A stretch of 64,000 bases of DNA from Lachnospiraceae bacterium (GTDB lineage Bacteria; Bacillota; Clostridia; Lachnospirales; Lachnospiraceae), in contig WSLY01000003.1 in NCBI GenBank assembly GCA_013316825.1, positions 1 to 64,000 on the forward strand, given 5' to 3'. This document shows positions 53,307 through 62,349 of the stretch, piece after piece; the first letter of the stretch is position 1; every line of letters starts with the position of its first letter. Under the pieces are notes generated by a model. That model searched no databases, was not told the DNA's origin, and worked only from the letters and a program-made list of their open reading frames with translations. The position numbers and the translations under genes were made by a program.

Positions 53307-53822
53307 TTAATTTCGGTATTTTAAGCGGATTCTGTCCGCAATCAGCGCAATAAACTCAGAATTTGTAGGCTTGCCCTTTCCCGTGTTTATAGTGTATCCG
53401 AACAAGGCATCTAACGTCTCCATTCTGCCGCGGCTCCATGCCACCTCAATCGCATGGCGGATGGCACGCTCCACGCGGCTGGGCGTAGTCTGAAATTTCT
53501 TTGCTATCGTCGGATAAAGAATTTTGGTGATGGAGCTTAGCATGGAATTGTCCTCCACCGCCATCATAATTGCCTCCCTAAGATACTGATATCCTTTGAT
53601 ATGAGCCGGTACGCCAATTTCATGTATCATATCGGTAACATCCTGCTCCAAATCTCTTTCTTCTGTTCTCTTCGCCGTTTCCACAGATTTTGCCGGCATT
53701 TCCTTATTTCCGGAGGGTACTGTAATCATAATCTGGAATTCCTTGTCGGTACTCATCAACTGTCCGATTATTTTATACAGCTTTTCATTATCTTTTGTAG
53801 TTAAAACATTAAGCTGCTCCAT
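53307..53822 (-). CDS. Spo0A C-terminal DNA-binding domain protein without receiver
   Basis: Protein of 171 residues. Residues about 65-170 are the Spo0A effector domain: [60 protein letters not shown] and a final [20 protein letters not shown]. Full Spo0A has about 260 residues with an N-terminal phosphoreceiver; here only a 60-residue segment ([20 protein letters not shown] ...) precedes, with no phosphorylatable Asp pocket. The ATG at 53822 follows AAGGAGG by 7 bases, and promoter and stop make the truncation native rather than a frameshift. It may bind Spo0A boxes without phosphorelay control. Which genes it regulates is unknown. Confidence 0.88.
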   Translation of the reverse strand: MEQLNVLTTKDNEKLYKIIGQLMSTDKEFQIMITVPSGNKEMPAKSVETAKRTEERDLEQDVTDMIHEIGVPAHIKGYQYLREAIMMAVEDNSMLSSITKILYPTIAKKFQTTPSRVERAIRHAIEVAWSRGRMETLDALFGYTINTGKGKPTNSEFIALIADRIRLKYRN

Positions 53823-53882
53823 GAAAAAACCTCCTTTTTTCTGGTTCAAAACTCCCTTTTTTTACAAAACTCTATCGTACAC

Positions 53883-53912
53883 ATTATAAAGTGATAGTGT
53901 TTGCAACTTCAA
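53883..53912 (-). promoter_or_regulatory. sigma-A promoter of the Spo0A-like gene
   Basis: Minus strand TTGAAG (53912-53907), 18-base spacer, consensus TATAAT (53888-53883), about 60 bases before the start. Confidence 0.6.
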
Positions 53913-54046
53913 CTGGTATGCGTCGCATTTATTTTACATTTTTTTCCGGAAACACAGAATGTTGGATATCCCTGTCGGATTTGCACTAGATATGCCGCTT
54001 CACACTACAAAAAACGACTTTCCACGGCATTTCCCGAAAATCAGGC

Positions 54047-54075
54047 TTGTATTTTCATGAAAACCGTAATAAAAT
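54047..54075 (+). promoter_or_regulatory. sigma-A promoter of the CDF transporter gene
   Basis: TTGTAT (54047-54052), 17-base spacer, TAAAAT (54070-54075), 30 bases before the ATG with GGGGGAAA between. Confidence 0.65.
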
Positions 54076-54105
54076 AGGGAAACATATAAAAATGGGGGAA
54101 ACGCC

Positions 54106-55272
54106 ATGGTAACACTACTTTCCAGACTTTTTATCAAAAACCACGAGGATACCGACGCGCCTCGCGTCAGGCAGGCTTACGGCGTTTTAAGCGGCTTTGT
54201 CGGTATCTTTTTAAACCTTCTGCTCTTTGCAGGAAAATTTTTTGCAGGCACCGTTGCCCACTCCATTGCGATTACCGCCGACGCCTTTAACAACTTGTCC
54301 GACGCCGGCTCCTCGGTAATTACCCTTATCGGCTTTCAAATGGCGGGGCAGAAGCCGGACCCGCACCATCCTTTCGGGCATGGACGCATCGAATACCTTT
54401 CAGGGCTTGCGGTCTCCGCCGCCATTCTGATTATGGCTTTTGAGTTAATCAAAACCTCCCTTGCCAAAATCATACATCCGGCAGATACGGTCTTTGAACC
54501 GCTCATCGTCGTCATTCTGCTCTGCTCCATCCTGATAAAATGTTATATGTACCTGTACAACCGTTCCATCAGCAGGAAGATAAAGAGCGAGGCAATGATG
54601 GCGACCGCCGCCGACAGCCTGAGCGATACCCTCGCCACCACGGTCGTGCTTGCCACCACCCTGACTGCACATTTCACCAATCTTCATCTGGACGGCATCT
54701 GCGGCGTTTTAGTGGGAATTTTCATCCTTTATACCGGACTGACTTCTGCAAGGGATACTTTAAACCCGCTTTTGGGGCAGGCGCCTGACCCCGCATTTGT
54801 AAAAGACATCGAAACGCTTGTTATGTCCTATGACAATATTCTCGGCATCCATGACTTGCTGGTACATAATTACGGTCCCGGACGTCTGATGATTTCCCTT
54901 CACGCGGAAGTTCCCGCAGACGGTAATATTTTAGAGCTGCACGACACCATTGACAATATTGAGCGCGCGCTGCAGGAGCAGTTAAAATGCGACGCGGTTA
55001 TCCATATGGACCCCGTCTGCACAAACGACCCCGAAGTAACCGCCCTAAAAGAAACCGTCCGCGGCTTTCTTGCGGAGCTGGACAGTTCTCTCTCCCTGCA
55101 CGATTTCCGCATTGTCAAGGGACCGACGCACACCAATATCATTTTTGACCTTCTCCTCCCCTACAATTTCAAGCTTTCGGACGAAGAAGTCAAAGACATT
55201 GTCACAGCCAAAATAAAGGCGCTGAATCCCGCCTATTTTACCGTGATTCACATTGATAAAAATTTTACCTGA
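54106..55272 (+). CDS. Cation diffusion facilitator, Mn-type signature
   Basis: Membrane metal/proton antiporter of 388 residues with six helices and a C-terminal cytoplasmic dimerisation domain (from about 215), plus an additional C-terminal extension after about 290. The helix-2 metal motif reads ADAFNNLSDAGSS (NxxxD) and helix 5 reads ATAADSLSDTLATT (DxxxD). Zinc transporters of the family have HxxxD at helix 5, whereas DxxxD is reported for manganese exporters, so Mn(II) efflux is the better guess. Conserved HPFGHGRIEYLSGL follows helix 2. Stands alone, with its own promoter. Confidence 0.9.
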   Translation: MVTLLSRLFIKNHEDTDAPRVRQAYGVLSGFVGIFLNLLLFAGKFFAGTVAHSIAITADAFNNLSDAGSSVITLIGFQMAGQKPDPHHPFGHGRIEYLSGLAVSAAILIMAFELIKTSLAKIIHPADTVFEPLIVVILLCSILIKCYMYLYNRSISRKIKSEAMMATAADSLSDTLATTVVLATTLTAHFTNLHLDGICGVLVGIFILYTGLTSARDTLNPLLGQAPDPAFVKDIETLVMSYDNILGIHDLLVHNYGPGRLMISLHAEVPADGNILELHDTIDNIERALQEQLKCDAVIHMDPVCTNDPEVTALKETVRGFLAELDSSLSLHDFRIVKGPTHTNIIFDLLLPYNFKLSDEEVKDIVTAKIKALNPAYFTVIHIDKNFT

Positions 55273-55287
55273 ATTTGATTTCAGGGA

Positions 55288-55316
55288 TTGACATTTCACT
55301 TATTTTGGCGTAAGGT
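55288..55316 (+). promoter_or_regulatory. Promoter of the leader-peptide/ABC exporter unit
   Basis: Consensus TTGACA (55288-55293), 17-base spacer, weak -10 TAAGGT (55311-55316). The start is expected near 55323, giving a leader of about 300 bases to the first ABC gene. Confidence 0.5.
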
Positions 55317-55363
55317 TAATGACAGTTCACGTTAACATATTTTTAGGAAAGGAGGTAATGCAC

Positions 55364-55465
55364 ATGTTATCAGTTTTATTGGATACCACAAACAAGAATG
55401 TTTATTCAGATATTTCTATGCAGTTACCTCAAAAGGACATCGTGCGGTGTTTTGCCCCCCATTGA
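55364..55465 (+). CDS. 33-residue leader peptide ahead of the ABC exporter
   Basis: Short frame with one of the strongest ribosome sites in the window (GGAAAGGAGG, 8 bases before the ATG). The product begins MLSVLLDTTNKNVYSDISMQ and ends with basic/aromatic residues (DIVRCFAPH). The stop lies 22 bases before an intrinsic terminator (55488-55515), which in turn precedes the ABC exporter genes. The arrangement matches a ribosome-controlled attenuator such as bmrB upstream of bmrCD in Bacillus, where stalling on the leader prevents termination. The sequence itself is not similar to BmrB that I can see. No membrane segment. Confidence 0.7.
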   Translation: MLSVLLDTTNKNVYSDISMQLPQKDIVRCFAPH

Positions 55466-55487
55466 CGGGTATGATATCGGATGCAAT

Positions 55488-55515
55488 GCCTGCGGTTTCT
55501 GCCGCAGGCTTTTTT
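55488..55515 (+). terminator. Intrinsic terminator (probable attenuator) before the ABC genes
   Basis: Perfect GC-rich 8-bp stem GCCTGCGG/CCGCAGGC (55488-55495 with 55502-55509), 6-base loop, then six T residues. A competing TGCGG in the last leader-peptide codons (55443-55447) could pair with the 3' arm. Confidence 0.85.
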
Positions 55516-55622
55516 ATTTGCGTCAACAAAAAATGTCCCTTTGAGTGCGGCGGTTCCGGCTTTTGTCCGGCATCTGCCATAAATGAAACTATATGTGTGA
55601 AAGCACGCAGATTGGAGCAATT

Positions 55623-57368
55623 ATGAAAAAATTATCCGTACATATACGAAAGCATCTGCCCGCCTACCTTCTTGCCGTCTTCGGCCTAATCGTAAGCGTC
55701 GGGCTGGATATGCTTTCTCCCTACCTTACCAAACAGATTATTGACGACGTCATCGGAAACGGCAGGATAGAAGCCCTTTTGGGCATCCTCTTAGGCATTT
55801 TTGCCATCGGCGTGGGGCGCCTTATCTTCGGCTACATCAAGGAATATACCTTTGACGTGACCGGCGCAAAAATTGCCTCGGACATCAGAAAGGATATCTT
55901 CCACCACATACAGGGGCTTTCCGCCGAGTTTTTTGACCGCTACGGCACCGGTGAACTGATGGCGCGCATCAAGGATGATGTGGACCGCATCTGGGACGGT
56001 TTGTCCTATGTGGGCATGTTGATTATTGAAGTCGTAATCCACACTTCTTTCATTTTATTCTGCATGTTCCGCTTAAACGCGAAGCTCGCCCTGATTCCCG
56101 CCGTATGTATGGCGCTCTGCGCCGCCCTTGCCATCTATCTGGAAAAGAGACTCGATAAGGTATATGACGCCATCAGCGAGGAAAACGCCGCACTCAATAC
56201 CGTGGCGGAGGAAAACCTGACCGGTGTGCGCACCGTCAAGGCGTTTGCACGGGAAAAATTTGAAATTGGCAAATTTCTTTCCCACAACAAAAAATACTAC
56301 GATTTAAATATGGAGCAGTCGCGGGTGTTCGTTAAATACCACCCCCTGTTTTCTCTGGTAAGCAAGCTCCTGCCCCTGCTCGTTCTGCTTTTAGGCGGCT
56401 ATTTCTTTATCTACGGCGGCGGCGAGACCGGAACATTTACCCTTGGCGATTTGGGCGCGTTTGTCCAGTATTCCACCAATATCGTATGGCCGATGGAAAT
56501 GCTTGGATGGCTGACTAACAGCTTTTCCGCCGCCATCGCCTCCAACAAGAAGCTCAAAAAGCTTTACAATGAGAAGCCTGCCATCACGGACACAGAGTCG
56601 CCCATTACATTGCCTAAAGTAAACGGAAAGCTCGCTTTTTCCCATGTCAGCTTCAAACGGGAAAACAGGGAAATCCTCTCTGATATTTCCTTTACGGTGG
56701 AAGCAGGCAATACGCTCGGCATCATGGGCGCCACCGGCTCCGGCAAAAGCTCCCTGCTCTACCTGATGCAGCGTCTTTACGAATGTACACAAGGCAGCAT
56801 TTTTCTGGAAGATACGGATATTACAAAGCTTTCTTTGAAACAGCTTCGCGCAAGCATCTCGCCCGTTATGCAGGATGTATTCCTCTTCTCCGACACCATC
56901 GACGAAAACGTCCGTCTGGGAAAGCGGGAATTTATCAACAAGAACGCGGTCATGGAAGCGGCGCGGGCTGCTTCTGCAAGCGACTTTATCGAACACCTCG
57001 ACAACGGATATGATACCGTCATCGGCGAGCGGGGCGTCGGGCTTTCCGGCGGTCAGAAACAACGCATCAGCATTGCAAGAGCGCTGTCCAAAAAGGCGCC
57101 GATATTAGTTTTGGACGACTCTACCTCCGCCCTCGACATGGAGACGGAGCATGAAATCTTCAAGACCTTAAAAGAATTGAAGGACACAACCAAAATCATT
57201 ATCGCCCACCGCATCAGCGCGGTCCGTCATGCCAACGAAATCATTTTCTTAAAAGACGGGCATATTGCGGAGCGCGGCACCCACGAGGAGCTGCTGGGAA
57301 AGCGTGGTCTGTACTACGAAACCTATATGGCGCAGTATGGCGAATTTTTAATGGAAAAGGAGGCGTAA
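55623..57368 (+). CDS. ABC exporter half, degenerate catalytic site (BmrC-like)
   Basis: Type IV ABC exporter subunit of 581 residues: six membrane helices (about 15-300) and an ATPase domain. Walker A GATGSGKSSLLYL at about 369, canonical signature LSGGQKQR at about 473, Walker B ILVLDDSTSALD at about 495 with Asp in place of the catalytic Glu. That substitution, with the matching change in the next gene, marks an asymmetric heterodimer. The ATG at 55623 has TTGGAG upstream; the earlier ATG at 55593 does not. 4 bases separate it from its partner. Controlled by the leader/attenuator upstream. Multidrug export is inferred. Confidence 0.93.
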   Translation: MKKLSVHIRKHLPAYLLAVFGLIVSVGLDMLSPYLTKQIIDDVIGNGRIEALLGILLGIFAIGVGRLIFGYIKEYTFDVTGAKIASDIRKDIFHHIQGLSAEFFDRYGTGELMARIKDDVDRIWDGLSYVGMLIIEVVIHTSFILFCMFRLNAKLALIPAVCMALCAALAIYLEKRLDKVYDAISEENAALNTVAEENLTGVRTVKAFAREKFEIGKFLSHNKKYYDLNMEQSRVFVKYHPLFSLVSKLLPLLVLLLGGYFFIYGGGETGTFTLGDLGAFVQYSTNIVWPMEMLGWLTNSFSAAIASNKKLKKLYNEKPAITDTESPITLPKVNGKLAFSHVSFKRENREILSDISFTVEAGNTLGIMGATGSGKSSLLYLMQRLYECTQGSIFLEDTDITKLSLKQLRASISPVMQDVFLFSDTIDENVRLGKREFINKNAVMEAARAASASDFIEHLDNGYDTVIGERGVGLSGGQKQRISIARALSKKAPILVLDDSTSALDMETEHEIFKTLKELKDTTKIIIAHRISAVRHANEIIFLKDGHIAERGTHEELLGKRGLYYETYMAQYGEFLMEKEA

Positions 57369-57372
57369 ATTT

Positions 57373-59151
57373 ATGCCCATCAACTCATTTAAAGATGATG
57401 AGAAGACGGTGGAAACCGGAAAACTGAAAACACTTCTCCGGCTGTTCTCCTATCTTCTGCACTATAAAAAAGAAATTGTCGGCGTGCTCTTCATCATGGC
57501 ATACTGCGTGGTGGTTTCCCTGTTAAACCCACTGATTATCGAGTCCGCCATCGACGATTATATTGCAAAAGGCAACTATAGAGGACTTTTTTTTCTGATT
57601 CTCTCTGCCGTAGCCTTAAATGTCACCATGATATTTTTAGTAAAGCTGCGTATGTATGTGATGGCAAAGGTCTGCAACAGCGTACTGCTTACGGTGCGTC
57701 AGGAGCTTTACACCCACATCCAGACCCTTGACTTTCACTTTTTTGACAGCCGTCCGACCGGCAAGATACTCTCCCGCATCATCGGAGATATCAACTCCCT
57801 AAAGGAAGTGTTAAACAACAGCGTCACCACGCTGATACCGGACTTTATCACCATATGCGCCGTCGTGGTAATTATGGTGGTAAAAAGCCCGCTTTTGGCG
57901 CTGGCAAGCCTGTCCACACTTCCCATACTGATTGTAGGACTTACCCTGATTACCACACTTTCCCACAAGCGCTGGCGCTCTTTTCGGAAAAAATCCTCCA
58001 ACTTAAACGCTTTTATCCATGAGGATATCTCCGGCATTCGCATTATCCAGAGCTTCACCGCGGAAGAAGAGACCAAAAAAACCTTCCACGAGCTTGTAGC
58101 AGAGCATTTTAACGCTTTCAAAAGTGCGGTGCGCTTAAATGACGCTTTCGGTCCCCTGATTGACATCTGCTGGGGCGTGAGCACAATTGCGCTCTACTAC
58201 ATCGGCATTATGGTGCTGGGCATAGACAGTGTATCGGCAGGGCTTTTAATTGCCTTCGGCTACTACATCAATATGTTCTGGAACCCGATTGCCAATCTGA
58301 GCAGCTTTTACAACCAGATTATCACCAATATTGCCGCTGCTGACCGTATTTTTGAAGTACTGGATACCCCGCCCGCCATCACAGACAAGGAAAATGCCGA
58401 AATGCTTTCGGATATCACCGGCGAAGTCTCCTTTGAAGACGTCACCTTTGCTTACACGGACGCACCGGACATCAAAGTGTTGGAGCATGTAAACTTTCAT
58501 ATTACGCCCGGGGAAACCATCGCGCTGGTGGGACCCACCGGCGCCGGCAAGACCACCATTGTCAACCTGATTAGCCGTTTTTACGACGCCACGGGCGGGC
58601 ATGTGCTGATTGACGGGGTAGATGTGCGGGACGTTACTCTGGAAAGTCTGCGCAGCAATATGGGCATCATGACGCAGGACAATTTTCTCTTCTCCGGCTC
58701 CGTCAAGGAGAATATCCGCTACGGCAGGCTTGACGCCACGGACGAAGAAATTGTGGAAGCCGCAAAAGCCGTCGGCGCCCACGGTTTTATAGAAAAGCTG
58801 GAAAAAGGCTATGACACCGTTCTCACGGAGCGGGGCGGCGGGCTTTCTATTGGACAGAAACAGCTTCTCGCCTTTGCCCGCACCTTCGTCTCCAAGCCCC
58901 GCATTCTGATACTGGACGAGGCAACCTCCAGCATCGACACCCAGACGGAGCTGCTCGTGCAGAAGGGCATCGAGACCCTGCTTGCCGGCAGAACCTCCTT
59001 TGTCATTGCTCACCGCCTCTCTACCATCCAGAAAGCAGACCGCATCTTTGTCATCGACAAAGGCGGTATTTTAGAGCAGGGAAGCGCCGCAGAGCTGATT
59101 GCAAAGAAGGGGGCTTACTACGATTTGTACATGGCACAGTTCGCCCTGTAA
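57373..59151 (+). CDS. ABC exporter half, competent Glu (BmrD-like)
   Basis: Partner subunit of 592 residues: six helices, then ATPase domain with Walker A GPTGAGKTTIVNL at about 386, signature LSIGQKQLLAFAR at about 491 (Ile instead of Gly) and Walker B ILILDEATSSID at about 512 with the catalytic Glu. Paired with the preceding subunit, one composite site has Glu plus LSGGQ (active) and the other Asp plus LSIGQ (degenerate), as in known heterodimeric exporters such as TM287/288 and BmrCD. The N-terminus SFKDDEKTVETGKLKTLLRL is cytoplasmic. Substrate unknown. Confidence 0.93.
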   Translation: MPINSFKDDEKTVETGKLKTLLRLFSYLLHYKKEIVGVLFIMAYCVVVSLLNPLIIESAIDDYIAKGNYRGLFFLILSAVALNVTMIFLVKLRMYVMAKVCNSVLLTVRQELYTHIQTLDFHFFDSRPTGKILSRIIGDINSLKEVLNNSVTTLIPDFITICAVVVIMVVKSPLLALASLSTLPILIVGLTLITTLSHKRWRSFRKKSSNLNAFIHEDISGIRIIQSFTAEEETKKTFHELVAEHFNAFKSAVRLNDAFGPLIDICWGVSTIALYYIGIMVLGIDSVSAGLLIAFGYYINMFWNPIANLSSFYNQIITNIAAADRIFEVLDTPPAITDKENAEMLSDITGEVSFEDVTFAYTDAPDIKVLEHVNFHITPGETIALVGPTGAGKTTIVNLISRFYDATGGHVLIDGVDVRDVTLESLRSNMGIMTQDNFLFSGSVKENIRYGRLDATDEEIVEAAKAVGAHGFIEKLEKGYDTVLTERGGGLSIGQKQLLAFARTFVSKPRILILDEATSSIDTQTELLVQKGIETLLAGRTSFVIAHRLSTIQKADRIFVIDKGGILEQGSAAELIAKKGAYYDLYMAQFAL

Positions 59152-59174
59152 ACATTGCAAAAGGAAGACCGTTT

Positions 59175-59810
59175 ATGAAACAGAAGAAAGATTGTATCTA
59201 TGACCTGTACACTGCAGATGGAGAGGTTATCCCCTGCACCATTCATTTTTCAGACAGAAAAAGCAGCAGCATACAAATAAAAGAGGACGCCACGGTACAC
59301 GTGCGCGTCCCCTTTTATACCGGCATGCACAGCGCGCAGTCCTTTATTGAGGAAAAAAGAGAATGGATATACAAAAATCGGAAGAAACTGCTCTTACGAC
59401 TTGCCGATACCGCGCCGGCGCTCTCTCCCGTACAGCAAAGGCAGGCTGAAATCCTGCAAAAACGCTTCTTAAACGCCGCCAAAGTATATTTTCCCAAACG
59501 CTGTGCCGAACTACAAAAGCAGACCGGCGGCTCCTATACAAAAATTTCCATCAGAAATCAGAAAACCCGTTGGGGAAGCTGCTCCCAAACGGGTACTCTG
59601 TCGTTTAATTACCGGCTTATGATGGCGCCGCCCGAGGTCATTGACTACGTCATTGTCCACGAGCTCTGCCATCTGACCTATATGAACCATTCCGACGCCT
59701 TTTGGAACAAGGTTGCCGGCATGATACCGGACCATGCTGCACACAGGCGCTGGCTTCGTGAGCACGGTCATACGCTGACCGAGGCACATTACCTGCTCTC
59801 GTTGATATAA
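59175..59810 (+). CDS. YgjP-type zinc metallopeptidase (DUF45)
   Basis: Cytosolic protein of 211 residues with the zinc site VHELCHLTYMNHSDAFW (HExxH plus downstream residues) and the preceding RWGSCSQTGTLSFNYRLMMA, both standard for the DUF45/YgjP family related to SprT and WLM peptidases. N-terminal half is a beta-rich domain with SSSIQIKEDATVHVRVPFYT. It follows the ABC genes by 23 bases and may be co-transcribed. Physiological substrate unknown. Its end overlaps the convergent lipoprotein gene by 22 bases. Confidence 0.9.
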   Translation: MKQKKDCIYDLYTADGEVIPCTIHFSDRKSSSIQIKEDATVHVRVPFYTGMHSAQSFIEEKREWIYKNRKKLLLRLADTAPALSPVQQRQAEILQKRFLNAAKVYFPKRCAELQKQTGGSYTKISIRNQKTRWGSCSQTGTLSFNYRLMMAPPEVIDYVIVHELCHLTYMNHSDAFWNKVAGMIPDHAAHRRWLREHGHTLTEAHYLLSLI

Positions 59811-62266
59811 ACCTGCGCACGGCTCTGGATGATTTCGGCAGCCTCCGCAGCGCTCTTATCGCCCTTAAAGAAGGCTTCCGTCTCCTCCTGAATAATGTTC
59901 AAAAGGCTCTCGTCATAGTATTGCGATACCGTAACGGATTCAATATAGGCAAGCAGGGAAGCAGCCTCCTCATCGGAAAGCGGGTCCAAAATAATCTGCT
60001 CATCTCCAATCCAGTAGGTTCTGTCATAATATTCCTTTGTGCCGTCCTCATTCTCCCAGTAAGGCCTCTCTTTTGCCACTTCCATATCTTCTAAAAGAGC
60101 CTCTCTCAGAACGGGCATACCATACATCTCATCACTCTTCTGATATTCCTCTGTCAGGTAGTAGCGCAAGAATTCCCATGCGCCCTCTTTATTCTGGGAC
60201 CTTGCAGAAATCGCATATTCGCTCTCCGCACTGATTGCCGCACCGATTCCCTCTTCAGAGGGGAATCCAATCATCGTCACCGGCTCGCCAAACATTCCGT
60301 GCGCCCAGTAGATATAATTGTCAAAGTTACTAAAATGGGTATTCATTAAAAGCGTCTTGCCGCTTCTGTACTGCGTCTCATAATCCTTCCAATAGTCCTC
60401 GCCCTCACTGTCATAGTCAAATTCCTCGGGGAACTGCTCCATAAACTCCAGTAAGTCGATAAATTCCTGCGTATCAAAATGACATTTTCCGCTGCTCCTG
60501 TCCACGAAACGGGAACCGGAAAAACCCATTATATTCCAAAGAATTTCACTACGCACGGTTGACCGTCCAAATGCGCTTGCCTCAGGATGTGCTTCCATCA
60601 AAGCCTTCAAATCCGCCAGTGTCCAGCCGGGCGTCTCGCCCACATCTGCGGTTTTGCCCATGACGGTTGCGATACTGAATGCGGGAATAATGCTGTAAAG
60701 CTTGCCGTCCACAGAATAGGCTTCAAATACATTGGTCATGTAATCTTCCATCTGAAGCTCTTCGTCCTCTTCAATCATCTTGCCGATGTCTGCCAAAAAT
60801 CCTTTTGCAATATAGGAATCCACCGGCATTTCACTTGTCAGTATCAGAATATCCGGCATCTGCCCCGATATAATGTCATTGTTCAGCTTTGTGATACCTG
60901 CAGTATAGTCCTCCTGTGTATTGTAAACAGAGTAATCATTTACTACAATACGGTACTGCTCACTCTCTTTGTTAAAAGCAACTATCCTTCTGCGCATATT
61001 CCAGTTTAAGTAGGAGCAGGCGAGCATAATCGCTTCTTTATCCGGAATCTCCTCAGGCGGCACATACGTACCCACAGCCATGCAGGTATTCCACTCTTCA
61101 TCCGTATAGATAAAGAACAGCTTTCCGTCCTCCATCTCATAAACCTGACTGATACTTGAATTGTCCAAATCGGAATTGATATAGCTTAAAATCTGGGTCG
61201 CTTCTTCATCCCCAATATTATAACCGTAGATACCGTTGGAGTTTGATGCTAAAAAGTCCCATTGCCTCCCCGGTCTTAGGCTGAAATTTGTCAGGCTGCC
61301 CGGCAGCTCTATATCTTCTCCCGCCGCTCCCGTCTTCATATTATACCTTTTTGCCGTGATTTTCGTCCATTCATTGTTGTAGCATATCAGGTTTAAAAAG
61401 CCGTCTTTATCTACAAGTACCTGCTCCACATACATCTGTGATGTATCAATGGGGATTTTGGTCACCAATTTTCCTGACATGTCGTAAACCCATATCTCTT
61501 CTTCAAGGGAAAGCGCAACATTGCCCTCCGCATCTGCACAGATACTGCGTATCCACACATAATTTTCAGGGTTGTCATTTATCATCACTTCGCCCTGTTT
61601 TTCTCCCTGTTGATTATAGATATACATTACCAGCGTATTTTCACCCTGTATATAATTACCATCGCTGTCGAAAGAGTAAGACTCATTTTGTATAACTGCA
61701 TATACATAATTATCTGTCAGCAGGGTTTGGCTGACATAGCTGTTGTTATATACTGTCGGCTCATACGGCGCCGGCTCGTCAGGCGCTGCACCATCCGCAG
61801 GCTCATCGGCCGCCGGGTCATCCGCAGGCTCACCATCGGTTCCGGTATCATTCGGCTCCGGCGTTGGTTCCGGCTCCGTAACAACGGACGAAAGCGGGTC
61901 TATGACATAATCCGGCTCCTCGATGTCAGGCTGCCAGTCCGGATTATCCCGCAGGGTATTCATAATCTCTACCGTCTGCTCCTCACTTCCATCTTCGTTC
62001 ATGGATACGAGATTCATCACCCAGCCTGTCTTCTCATCCCAATAATTTTGTGTCGTTAAAATATGAATCCTGCCGTTTCCATAATACAAACTACTCACAT
62101 TCACTTCGTTTGTGAGCAAATCCGACTCAATGTCCTGCAGGCGGTATACATACTTCTTTGATTCCGCGTTGGCGTCAATATTTGACTTTCCGCCGCCGCA
62201 TCCGGCAAGACCAAAGACCATTGCCGCCGCCAGCGCAAGGGCCACCGCACCTTTCCATTTTTTCAT
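59789..62266 (-). CDS. Large lipoprotein with C-terminal solute-binding domain
   Basis: Lipoprotein of 825 residues. Signal with lipobox VFGLAGC (Cys23), so membrane-anchored outside the cell. Residues about 40-400 form a region of repeated beta segments (for example YVYAVIQNESYSFDSDGNYI and YVWIRSICADAEGNVALSLE) suggestive of a propeller, interrupted by a Pro/Asp/Glu/Ala-rich linker at about 130-170. From about 415 to the end lies an extracellular solute-binding family 1 domain (ARRIVAFNKESEQYRIVVND-like start as RRRIVAFNKESEQYRIVVND, later GWTLADLKALMEAHPEASAF and EGAWEFLRYYLTEEYQKSDE). No permease genes adjoin, so it may be a binding or sensory protein rather than a transporter part. Confidence 0.82.
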   Translation of the reverse strand: MKKWKGAVALALAAAMVFGLAGCGGGKSNIDANAESKKYVYRLQDIESDLLTNEVNVSSLYYGNGRIHILTTQNYWDEKTGWVMNLVSMNEDGSEEQTVEIMNTLRDNPDWQPDIEEPDYVIDPLSSVVTEPEPTPEPNDTGTDGEPADDPAADEPADGAAPDEPAPYEPTVYNNSYVSQTLLTDNYVYAVIQNESYSFDSDGNYIQGENTLVMYIYNQQGEKQGEVMINDNPENYVWIRSICADAEGNVALSLEEEIWVYDMSGKLVTKIPIDTSQMYVEQVLVDKDGFLNLICYNNEWTKITAKRYNMKTGAAGEDIELPGSLTNFSLRPGRQWDFLASNSNGIYGYNIGDEEATQILSYINSDLDNSSISQVYEMEDGKLFFIYTDEEWNTCMAVGTYVPPEEIPDKEAIMLACSYLNWNMRRRIVAFNKESEQYRIVVNDYSVYNTQEDYTAGITKLNNDIISGQMPDILILTSEMPVDSYIAKGFLADIGKMIEEDEELQMEDYMTNVFEAYSVDGKLYSIIPAFSIATVMGKTADVGETPGWTLADLKALMEAHPEASAFGRSTVRSEILWNIMGFSGSRFVDRSSGKCHFDTQEFIDLLEFMEQFPEEFDYDSEGEDYWKDYETQYRSGKTLLMNTHFSNFDNYIYWAHGMFGEPVTMIGFPSEEGIGAAISAESEYAISARSQNKEGAWEFLRYYLTEEYQKSDEMYGMPVLREALLEDMEVAKERPYWENEDGTKEYYDRTYWIGDEQIILDPLSDEEAASLLAYIESVTVSQYYDESLLNIIQEETEAFFKGDKSAAEAAEIIQSRAQVYINESR

Positions 62267-62349
62267 AATGTTCCTCCTTTTTCCTTCCCTCTTATAACTG
62301 CCTAAAAAGGTCCTCGACTTTCTGTCTTAGACCTCTGTAAGCCTCCGCA

